From: JBLHKW01 sp047618565
GTDB lineage: Bacteria; Planctomycetota; UBA1135; GCA-002686595
Length of the DNA: 8,427 nt
Assembly (NCBI GenBank): GCA_047618565.1
Contig: JBLHKW010000189.1
Span: forward strand, 1-8,427
Reading direction: 5' to 3'
The notes beneath the pieces were generated by a model. It ran no database searches. It was given only the letters and a program-made list of their open reading frames with translations, and was not told the DNA's origin. Positions 1 to 6,129 of the stretch are shown piece by piece. The position numbers and the translations under genes were made by a program. How positions within the stretch are numbered: the first letter of the stretch is position 1; every line of letters starts with the position of its first letter.

Positions 1-1728
1 CTCGTTGCGAGTATCGGCAACGATCCGCTGCTGCTGGCGGAACTCGAGAACAAGCCGAAGACGCGCCGGCCCACGCCGCCCTTCGCGACCAGCCAGCTGC
101 AACAGAAAGCATCGACCATGCTGCGCTTCAGTGCGCGCAAGACGATGATGATCGCGCAGCAGCTCTACGAGGGTGTCGATATTCCGGGCGAGGGCTCGGT
201 CGGCCTGATCACCTACATGCGTACCGACTCGGTGCGCGTTTCCGATACCGCCCTGGGCGCGGCGCGCGAGCTGATCGAGGAGCAGTACGGCAAGGAGTAC
301 GTGCCGGACAAGCCCAATCGCTTCGCCAACCGCTCGAAAGCGGCGCAGGAAGCGCACGAAGCGGTGCGCCCGACCGAGGTCCGGCGCATTCCGGCCGAGA
401 TCAAGAAGGCGCTCACCGACGACCAGTTCAAGCTCTACAAGCTGATCTGGGAGAAGTTCGTCTCCAGCCAGATGAAGCCGGCGACCTTCAACATCACCAC
501 GGCGGTCTTCGAGCACAGCGACGGACGCTTCGTCGCGCAGGGCGAGATGGAGACCTTCGATGGTCACCTGCGCGTCCTGAACGCCAGCGCGCGTACTTCA
601 GACAAGGGCCCGCAGTCGCTGCCCAAGTCCTTGACCCAGGGCGAGTCCTATCAGCCCGCAGCCAAGTCCACGGCTCCGGTGGAGGAGGGCGACAAGCCCA
701 TCCCGCACGGCGTTCAGCCGACCCAGCACTTCACCCAGCCGCCGCCGCGCTACACGGAGGCGACGCTGGTCAAGGAGCTCGAGAAGAAGGGCATCGGTCG
801 ACCCTCGACCTACGCCACGATCATCTCGACCATCCAGGACCGCGGCTACGTCGTGCTCGAGAGTCGGCACTTCCTGGCCACCGAACTGGGCGAGATCGTC
901 ACCTTGCAGCTCATGGATCACTTCGGTGACGTGATCGACAGCGAGTTCACGTCGCGCATGGAGAGCAATCTCGACCTGGTCGAGGGCGGCAGCCTCGAGT
1001 GGCGCACGGTTGTGAAGAACTTCTACGAGATCTTCGCGGCGAACCTGGAGGCAGCTGAGGGTTCGATGAAGAACCTGAAGACAAATCCCGAGTTGACGGA
1101 GCGCAAGTGCGAGAAATGCAACTCGCCCATGGCTGTCCTGTACAACAAGCGCGGGAAGTTCCTGGGCTGCTCGAACTATCCCGAGTGCAAGAACACCATG
1201 CCGGTCGACGGACCGCGCGAGAAGGCGGAGGTGGTCGAGACCGATTACATCTGCCCGAAGTGCGAGAAGCCGATGGTCATCCGCACTGGCAAGCGCGGAC
1301 GCTTCCTGGCCTGTACGGGCTTTCCCAAGTGCAAGAGCACCGCATCGGTGGACGATGACGGGAAGAAGGTCGAGCCCAAGAAGACCGGCATCATGTGCGA
1401 GAAGTGCAATGCCGAGATGGTGGTCAAGGGGTCGCGCCGCGGTCCCTTCCTGGCCTGTTCGGGCTATCCGAAGTGCCGCAACGCCAAGCCCTTGCCCGAA
1501 GAATTGCGCGAGGCTCCGCGCGAGACCGGTGAGAAGTGCGAGAAGTGCGGCTCGGCGATGGTCGCGAAGACCAGTCGCTGGGGTAAGGAATTCATCGCAT
1601 GCTCGGCCTATCCGGAGTGTCGGAACACGAAGGACCCGAGCAAGATGGCCAAGGCGGACGACGGCGAAGGCTCGGACGGCGACGGTGCGACCCAGTCCGC
1701 CGCCGGCTCCGAAAGTTCAGACTCCTAA
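1..1728 (+). CDS. topA: DNA topoisomerase I (type IA), 3' part; 5' end outside window
   Basis: This enzyme relaxes negatively supercoiled DNA by transient single-strand cleavage through a 5'-phosphotyrosine link. Frame 1 is open from base 1, so the gene starts upstream and the visible 575 codons are the C-terminal two thirds; by comparison with E. coli TopA about 250 residues, including the TOPRIM domain, are missing. The motif PPFATSQLQQKAS lies at codons 26-38 and ITYMRTDS at codons 70-77, with the active-site tyrosine at codon 72 (bases 214-216). A further family block, TQHFTQPPPRYTEATLVKEL, is followed by GIGRPSTYATIISTIQDRGY. Four consecutive Cys4 zinc modules (CxxC...CxxxxxC) begin at bases 1108, 1252, 1396 and 1537; E. 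coli has three. The protein ends in an acidic Ser/Gly-rich tail. The in-frame ATG at 118 lies inside the domain and is not the start. Identification is very secure. Confidence 0.97.
   Translation, partial: LVASIGNDPLLLAELENKPKTRRPTPPFATSQLQQKASTMLRFSARKTMMIAQQLYEGVDIPGEGSVGLITYMRTDSVRVSDTALGAARELIEEQYGKEYVPDKPNRFANRSKAAQEAHEAVRPTEVRRIPAEIKKALTDDQFKLYKLIWEKFVSSQMKPATFNITTAVFEHSDGRFVAQGEMETFDGHLRVLNASARTSDKGPQSLPKSLTQGESYQPAAKSTAPVEEGDKPIPHGVQPTQHFTQPPPRYTEATLVKELEKKGIGRPSTYATIISTIQDRGYVVLESRHFLATELGEIVTLQLMDHFGDVIDSEFTSRMESNLDLVEGGSLEWRTVVKNFYEIFAANLEAAEGSMKNLKTNPELTERKCEKCNSPMAVLYNKRGKFLGCSNYPECKNTMPVDGPREKAEVVETDYICPKCEKPMVIRTGKRGRFLACTGFPKCKSTASVDDDGKKVEPKKTGIMCEKCNAEMVVKGSRRGPFLACSGYPKCRNAKPLPEELREAPRETGEKCEKCGSAMVAKTSRWGKEFIACSAYPECRNTKDPSKMAKADDGEGSDGDGATQSAAGSESSDS
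1108..1635 (+). repeat. Four tandem topoisomerase zinc-ribbon modules within topA
   Basis: Four homologous coding repeats of about 30 codons, separated by 15-20 codon linkers, start at the first cysteine codons 1108, 1252, 1396 and 1537. Each has CxxC, a basic RG or RWG turn, a hydrophobic F-L/I-x-C strand and a second cysteine six residues later (for example CSNYPEC and CTGFPKC). All sixteen cysteines are present, so all four modules should bind zinc. In this family such modules contact single-stranded DNA and can contact RNA polymerase. The repeat is at protein level; the DNA copies have diverged. Confidence 0.9.
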
Positions 1729-1815
1729 GTCGGGCTTCCACGCCCCTTTCCGCGTCCAGGCGGGGGTGCGGGGTCGATTCCGGGGTGCGAAGAAGGTAAC
1801 CTGTGACGCCCATTT

Positions 1816-1832
1816 TGGGGTTTCGAACCCCA
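1816..1832. promoter_or_regulatory. Palindrome upstream of the dehydrogenase gene
   Basis: TGGGGTT and AACCCCA form a perfect 7-bp inverted repeat around a TCG spacer, in the 139-base gap between topA and the dehydrogenase and 35 bases before its ATG. No T-tract follows on either strand, so a rho-independent terminator is unlikely. It could be an operator half-site pair or a 5'-UTR hairpin. No regulator can be named and no clear -35/-10 promoter is visible nearby. Confidence 0.35.
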
Positions 1833-1851
1833 TTCGTCCCGCCCCCCCGCC

Positions 1852-1856
1852 AGGAG
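1852..1856 (+). promoter_or_regulatory. Ribosome binding site of the dehydrogenase gene
   Basis: AGGAG lies 11 bases before the ATG at 1868. The frame is open far upstream, into the topA region, so this site together with the family N-terminus (MDTSEIEVDGYQKVV) decides the start. It is the only clear Shine-Dalgarno sequence near a chosen start in this window. Confidence 0.6.
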
Positions 1857-1867
1857 CCACCCCGCGC

Positions 1868-2917
1868 ATGGACACGTCAGAGATCGAAGTCGATGGCTAT
1901 CAGAAGGTCGTTCGCGGCCGTGATGAGGCCTCCGGTCTGCACGCGCTCATCGCTGTCCACGATACGACGCTGGGCCCCGCCCTCGGCGGGATGCGCATGC
2001 TGCCGTACGCGTCGGAGGACGAGGCGCTCTTCGACGTCCTGCGGCTCTCCAAGGGCATGACCTACAAGTCTGCCGTGGCCGACACGGGTCTGGGCGGCGG
2101 CAAGTGCGTGATCCTGGGGGATCCGAAGAAGGCCAAGTCGGAGGCTCTGTTCGAGGCCATGGGTGAGTTCGTGAACTCCCTCGAAGGGCTCTACATCACG
2201 GCCGAGGACATGAATATCGGGATCCCCGATCTCGAGATCGTGAAGCGCAAGACGCGCTGGGTGACGGGCCTTTCGCGTGAGAGCGGTAGCTCCGGCAACC
2301 CGAGCCCCTACACGGCCAGCGGCTGCCTGTTCGGGATGCACGCAGTCCTGGAGGAGGCCTTCGGCAACCCCGATCCCGCCGGCCGGCGGATCCTGATCCA
2401 GGGCATCGGCGCCGTCGGTGGCCGGCTCGCCGTGCTGCTCAAGGAGGCCGGAGCCGAGGTCATCATCTGCGACATCAACGAGGCGCGCGTCGAGAAGATG
2501 AAGGCGGAGCACGGGTTCGAGTCCGTTCCCGACGAGATCCACCTCGACACCGATTGTGACGTCTACTCGCCCTGCGCCCGTGGTGCCGGGATCAACGACG
2601 AGACCATCCCGAAGCTCAAGTGCAAGGCCGTCGCCGGCTGTGCCAACAACCAGCTGCTCGACTTCGAGCACGCCGACGCGCTGCGGGCCGCGGGCATCCT
2701 GTATGCCCCGGACTACGTGATCAACGCCGGTGGCATCATCAACGTGTCCGTCGAGTTGCTGCCCGAGGGCTACAACGAGGCCGTGGCGATGAAGCGCATC
2801 GAGGGCATCGCCACAAACCTCAAGCACGTCTTCGAGATCGCGAAGGCGGAAGGCATCGCCACGAACAAGGCGGCCTTGATGCTCGCCGAGAGACGTCTGG
2901 CCAAGAAGAAGGCCTGA
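1868..2917 (+). CDS. Leucine dehydrogenase-type Glu/Leu/Phe/Val dehydrogenase
   Basis: The product is a 349-residue cytosolic NAD-dependent amino-acid dehydrogenase that reversibly deaminates a branched-chain or aromatic L-amino acid to its 2-oxo acid plus ammonia. The substrate-binding domain contains LGPALGGMRM (35-44), TYKSA with Lys67, the GLGGGK motif with catalytic Lys79, and TAEDMN with Asp114. The Rossmann domain has the QGIGAVGG dinucleotide loop (178-185) and, at the end of the next strand, Asp202 in CDIN, which favours NAD over NADP. YSPCARGAGINDETIPKLK, GCANNQL and YAPDYVINAGGIINV complete the leucine dehydrogenase pattern. Length is close to that of characterised Leu dehydrogenases (about 365). 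Leucine is the likeliest substrate, but Val or Phe cannot be excluded from sequence alone. The gene stands 139 bases after topA and is probably a separate unit; it converges on the kinase gene with a 58-base gap. Confidence 0.93.
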   Translation: MDTSEIEVDGYQKVVRGRDEASGLHALIAVHDTTLGPALGGMRMLPYASEDEALFDVLRLSKGMTYKSAVADTGLGGGKCVILGDPKKAKSEALFEAMGEFVNSLEGLYITAEDMNIGIPDLEIVKRKTRWVTGLSRESGSSGNPSPYTASGCLFGMHAVLEEAFGNPDPAGRRILIQGIGAVGGRLAVLLKEAGAEVIICDINEARVEKMKAEHGFESVPDEIHLDTDCDVYSPCARGAGINDETIPKLKCKAVAGCANNQLLDFEHADALRAAGILYAPDYVINAGGIINVSVELLPEGYNEAVAMKRIEGIATNLKHVFEIAKAEGIATNKAALMLAERRLAKKKA

Positions 2918-2940
2918 TACCGCAGCGCGGTACCAGGCCT
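2910..2940. terminator. Hairpin between convergent genes, probable bidirectional terminator
   Basis: The 14-base arms AGGCCTGATACCGC (2910-2923) and GCGGTACCAGGCCT (2927-2940) pair with one A/C mismatch around an AGC loop. The left arm contains the dehydrogenase stop codon (2915-2917), so the stem starts inside the coding region. The kinase gene ends at 2976 on the other strand. Read on the minus strand the hairpin is followed by TTCTTCTTGG, a modest T-rich tail; on the plus strand the following sequence has only scattered Ts. It probably ends transcription from both genes, better for the minus strand. Confidence 0.7.
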
Positions 2941-2975
2941 ACGAGTCTCTCATCTCGTGTTCGTTGGCGCGGACG

Positions 2976-3902
2976 TCAGTCCTTGCGCAGGAAATCGACC
3001 AGGTCGGTTTCCAGCTCGTCGAGGCCGTAGTCCGGGACCGTGAGGCAGCGGTAGACGATGCGCTCGAGGAAGTCCGGGGTGTTCGGGTTGAGGTCCTTCG
3101 GCGGCGTGTAGCTGAGGAAATAGGAGAGGCTGATGCGCTCGACCTCGCCTCCCTGCTCGCGCCCTGCGTACTGCCACGGAACCTCGTCGAAGGGCAGCAC
3201 GCCCGTCAGGATCTCGTACAGCATCACCCCGATCGACATCACGTCAGCCTTGCTGTCGCGAAGCAGGAACGGGTTGTAATGGGGCGTCGTGGTGATCACG
3301 CCACGCTCGTCGGCGCGCATGGCAGGGTCGACCATGACCACGCTGCCCGAGGGCTTGATGATCAGGTTCTCAGGCTTGAGGTCGCCATGGTAGGCCAGGC
3401 TGCCGGAGCGCTTCAGCTTCTTGAGTGAGCGCACCACCGTCAGGAACCAGTTGAGGCGGATACCTTCCAGGGCACGGATCTTCTCGCGCAGGGTCTTGCC
3501 GCGCACGTAATCCATGACCGTGATCGGACGGCCCTCGTGCTGGAAGCAATCGTGCACGTGGACCAGGTTCGGGTTCTTGGTCCCCTTGAGCAGGTCGGCC
3601 TCACTCTGCACCAGCTCGTCGATCTCGTGCACGTCGAGGAAGTCGATGCGCACGCCATCTTGGCGGAAGAAGATCGCCTCGGCGGGCGTCTCGTCCGGGC
3701 TGATGCCGTCGGGCTGGCGCCGGCTGGTGATTTCGATGAAGCGCGTCACGTAGCGCCCGCCACCGGCCACATCGCCGAACTTCAGTGCGAAGCGTTCGCC
3801 GTCTTCATTCTCCGCCAGATAGACGAGCGAAAAGCCGCCTCGGGCGATGAAATCCACGATGCGATAGGCGCCGATGTACTCGCCGACTTCAAACTTGATC
3901 AT
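2976..3902 (-). CDS. Atypical eukaryotic-type Ser/Thr protein kinase
   Basis: The 308-residue product is essentially one protein kinase domain with no visible transmembrane helix or sensor domain, so it is probably cytosolic. The nucleotide-binding loop is IARGGFSLVYLAEN (19-32), with the first loop glycine replaced by alanine and the third by serine. Lys41 in FALKF is the ATP-anchoring lysine. An insertion of about 50 residues precedes the helix with likely Glu101 (ELVQSEADLL). The catalytic loop reads YHGDLKPENL, with Asp174 and Asn179 kept but Gly173 instead of the usual Arg. Metal-binding Asp192 sits in VDPA instead of DFG, and the APE motif is replaced by NPF after TTPHY. KADVMSIGVMLYEILTGVLPF is the usual C-lobe helix. 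All four catalytic residues remain, so activity is plausible. The start chosen is the ATG at 3902, just before the domain, without a Shine-Dalgarno; the frame is open back to a TTG at 4100, but the extra 66 residues resemble no domain. Confidence 0.85.
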   Translation of the reverse strand: MIKFEVGEYIGAYRIVDFIARGGFSLVYLAENEDGERFALKFGDVAGGGRYVTRFIEITSRRQPDGISPDETPAEAIFFRQDGVRIDFLDVHEIDELVQSEADLLKGTKNPNLVHVHDCFQHEGRPITVMDYVRGKTLREKIRALEGIRLNWFLTVVRSLKKLKRSGSLAYHGDLKPENLIIKPSGSVVMVDPAMRADERGVITTTPHYNPFLLRDSKADVMSIGVMLYEILTGVLPFDEVPWQYAGREQGGEVERISLSYFLSYTPPKDLNPNTPDFLERIVYRCLTVPDYGLDELETDLVDFLRKD

Positions 3903-4204
3903 TGGGAGGGGGATGCTCGGGGTCTCGGTGGGGTCAGCGGTATCTCGCCGCCGGAAACCCTTCATCGAGCGTTGGGCAGGATGGATTGAGGCTTTCCCAG
4001 GTGCGGCGACCCCTTCTTCCGTGGAATTCCGCCAAAGGGGGCGCAAAAGCCCAGGAAACGCTCGGCTGACCCCCATCTGTTTGGGGGTCTGACCTCCCAA
4101 GCCCCAACCGGGAGTGGGCCAGGTCGGTTTCGGCCGCCAGGCCGCGTGCCCTCCCAGATTGGGCGAACCTACGCCCCGGCGGCTCCCGATGCGGCCTCTA
4201 CCCT
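3903..4204. other. Intergenic region upstream of the kinase gene
   Basis: This 302-base stretch lies between the kinase start and the PD40 remnant. No reading frame in it looks like a conserved protein. The kinase frame stays open through most of it, but the translation is low-information. It should contain the kinase promoter and 5'-UTR, yet no convincing -35/-10 pair was found. The only clear structure is the inverted repeat at 4068-4089. Confidence 0.5.
4068..4089. repeat. Inverted repeat upstream of the kinase gene
   Basis: GACCCCC (4068-4074) and GGGGGTC (4083-4089) form a perfect 7-bp stem with the 8-base spacer ATCTGTTT. It lies about 165 bases upstream of the chosen kinase start. No T-tract follows on either strand, so it is not a classic terminator. 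It could be an operator or UTR hairpin; no function is assigned. Confidence 0.4.
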
Positions 4205-4381
4205 CTATCTAAGGGTGGGCAGCCGGTCGGCCAGGTTGATCGTGCCCGTCTGCGCGATCGTGGCGATCGTGACCGTCGCCCCGTCCGGCGAGATCCCGAA
4301 GGACTCGTAAACCATGTCCGGCTGGAAGCCGACGAGCGCGCGGCGACTGTCCGTGGTGTCGCGCTGCGGGTCGGAAGCGCT
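4205..4381 (-). pseudogene. C-terminal remnant of a PD40/TolB-like beta-propeller protein
   Basis: Read on the minus strand, 58 codons from 4381 to the TAG at 4207-4205 contain ALVGFQPDMVYESFGISPDG followed by ATVTIATIAQTGTINLADRL. The SPDG turn followed by a beta strand is the hallmark of PD40 (WD40-like) blades, and a stretch of this kind closing the protein is typical of propeller domains attached to eukaryotic-like Ser/Thr kinases or peptidases. The frame has a TAG at 4384-4382 just before it and no ATG or ribosome binding site, so it cannot be expressed as a normal protein. It follows the truncated hydrolase on the same strand but in a different frame, which suggests a deletion or rearrangement joining two genes. 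The PD40 assignment rests on one blade only. The frame is too short to stand out as an ORF. Confidence 0.6.
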
Positions 4382-4401
4382 CTACCGAGCCAGGCTCAGT
4401 C

Positions 4402-5756
4402 TCACACCAACCTGATCCCGGTTCGTTCGTCTCGACCCAGGGTCCCGCCCTCGACCGGTACGAAGTGCAGATTCTTGAAGCAGGGAGCGAGCTCGATAGC
4501 GTTGGAGAAGGGAGTGCTGACATCCCACGTTCCGTGGACGATCAGAGTCGGCACGTCGGTCGTGAAGTCGCCTCTGAAGTCGTCCCCGAGATCGGAATTC
4601 CACGCGCTGCAGGCTACCTCATAGAAGCGGGATAGATTTCCGACGACCTCGATAGCCGGGTCCTTCTGTAGGTCAGCCAGACGATCAGCCGTGATGCCCG
4701 AGCCGCAGTCGAGCTGGAAGAAGCTCGCCGTCGGGAGCCCGACGTTTCGCTGGCCTTCGAGGATCGCGCGCGCGACGGGCTCGAACTCGCCCTCGTAGAG
4801 ACGCATCACATCGCCGGGCCAACCGACCACCGAGCGGCGGGACTTGACCGAATGGTCGTATCCGAGCGCCATGCCGCGTAATCCGTCGGCAGTGATCCTG
4901 ACCGGCTTCCCGTCGATCTCGATATCGAAGGGTCCCTCATCGGTGCTCTCGATCACGAAGCGCAGAGCTCCGACCAAGCCCTCTTCCGGAATGCAATCGG
5001 CCAACTCAGGTGAGGCCTCAGCCTGAGCGGCGATCTTCTCAAGGGCCGCGAGTACGCCAGTGGGACTATCGTAGGTGTGATTGGGTCCTTCCAATCCATG
5101 CAGCACCGCTCGCGCGACGATCTCCGGATAGTATCGGATGACAGTCATCCCCCAGTGCGAACCAAAGCTCCCACCGAGCAGGGCGATCTTGTCGTACCCG
5201 AGCAAGCGCCGCACGTCATCGATGTCACCCGCCGCTTCGATAACGTTGAAGCCGGTGAGATCAAAGCCCTCTCCCTCCCAGTGCGCTCGGCAAGCCGAAC
5301 ACTGCGCCTGGATCGCCTCAGCCTGCTTGTCAGGACTCAGGTTCGGATCGATCGCTTTCGCGAATGCGTTGCAGCTCGTATCCGGTTTGGAGGTCCCGAT
5401 CCCGCGCTGTCCGACGACCACCAGGTCAGCCTGTTCCACATGGCGTGCGACGTTCGAGGCCCAGTTGATGCTATGCGGCTCGTAGCCGCCCCAGCCCGGT
5501 ACCCGTGTAACTCGAAGATCGGTAGTTGCCCCTCCGCAGCGCCCGGTTCGGCCGGAAAGCGCCAGACGTCGGCGCCGATCTCCTTGCTGTCGGGATCCGC
5601 CCGGACGATGGGCACGCGCAAAGTGCCCCGGTAGGCCGTCTTCGTCACTCCCCCCGGGAGCACGATCTCCACGGGCTTCATCTCCAGCTGGGCGATTCCA
5701 GCGTCCTGCGCTGATACGGATGAGATGAGTCCGAGCGAGAGGATCAGTGCTGACAT
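4402..5756 (-). pseudogene. Secreted alpha/beta hydrolase (TAP/prolyl-aminopeptidase type), frameshifted and truncated
   Basis: The intact form would be an exported hydrolase cleaving N-terminal peptides or esters. Translation from the ATG at 5756 gives a short signal peptide (MSALILSLGLISSVSA, cleavage before Gln) and the N-terminal strands as far as LPIFELHG. At bases 5501-5500 the frame breaks: the oxyanion motif HGGPG should follow, and PGWGGYEPHSINW continues in a second frame after a net loss of one base. The second frame contains VVVGQRGIG, the nucleophile elbow GGSFGSH (Ser codon 5169-5167) and the acid loop VHGTWDVSTP (Asp codon 4524-4522). The protein then reads HFVPVEGGT-LG, where relatives have GGTHG, and stops 12 codons later, so the catalytic His and the last helices are absent. 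Total is about 450 codons against roughly 480-500 in the family. No Shine-Dalgarno is visible. Codon use is somewhat more AT-rich than in the neighbours. A sequencing error could explain the shift but not the missing His. Confidence 0.8.
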
Positions 5757-6129
5757 TTTGGGAGGGTGGGCAAGGAGTTGCCGCGGGGGTCGGTCGGATT
5801 TAGCACGACGCGGCACGAGTACTGTACGCAAGCTCCCGGCTCGGATTTCAGCGGACTCGGATTGCTTCCTGCGTGGCGCGCACCTCTGGTCGCTTACTCC
5901 AGCGACCGCCACTATTTCGGCCAATCCTGTTCGCGCTCGGCGCATGCAGCCCTTCCCAGGAGGCGTATCCCGGCCCAGTGCATGCCAGCCATCCCAAAGG
6001 AGCGCTCGATTCGGTCCAGGTACACAGATATGGAGGAGTGGGGCGCTGGCGGCGATCCGCCGGTACCCTGGGATCAGCTCTCCCATCGGCCGTTCCCGGG
6101 CGGCGAGAAAACCAGTCGACGGAACCAGC
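5757..6129. other. Intergenic region between divergent genes
   Basis: These 373 bases separate the hydrolase start (minus) and the propeller protein start (plus), so they should carry promoters for both. Reading frames run open through them on both strands, but none gives recognisable motifs, a signal peptide or domain-like composition. No clear sigma-70 promoter, strong hairpin or tandem repeat was found. Confidence 0.5.

Noticed and set aside
1811..1835. GGGGTTTCGAACCCC resembles a tRNA T-arm
   Set aside because: The TTC of a T-loop is out of register, and no acceptor, D or anticodon arm can be folded around it.
1877..2827. Long antisense open frame of 316 codons opposite the dehydrogenase
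   Set aside because: High G+C makes the opposite strand stop-poor. Its translation shows no motif, while the plus strand is a clear conserved dehydrogenase.
3903..4100. 66-residue N-terminal extension of the kinase from a TTG at 4100
   Set aside because: The segment has no domain-like composition and spans the inverted repeat, and the kinase fold begins right after the ATG at 3902. ATG at 3965 remains a minor alternative.
4209..4523. Open frame of 104 codons spanning the hydrolase end and the PD40 remnant
   Set aside because: It reads out of frame with both recognisable pieces and gives a His/Arg-rich translation with no motif.
5490..5510. Programmed ribosomal frameshift in the hydrolase
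   Set aside because: No slippery heptamer, internal Shine-Dalgarno or stimulatory hairpin is evident at the shift, and the family is not known for recoding. A plain one-base loss fits better.
5725..6129. N-terminal extension of the propeller protein upstream of 6130
   Set aside because: The upstream translation is Arg/Ser-rich and featureless, overlaps the hydrolase 5' end on the other strand, and would bury the signal peptide that starts at 6130.
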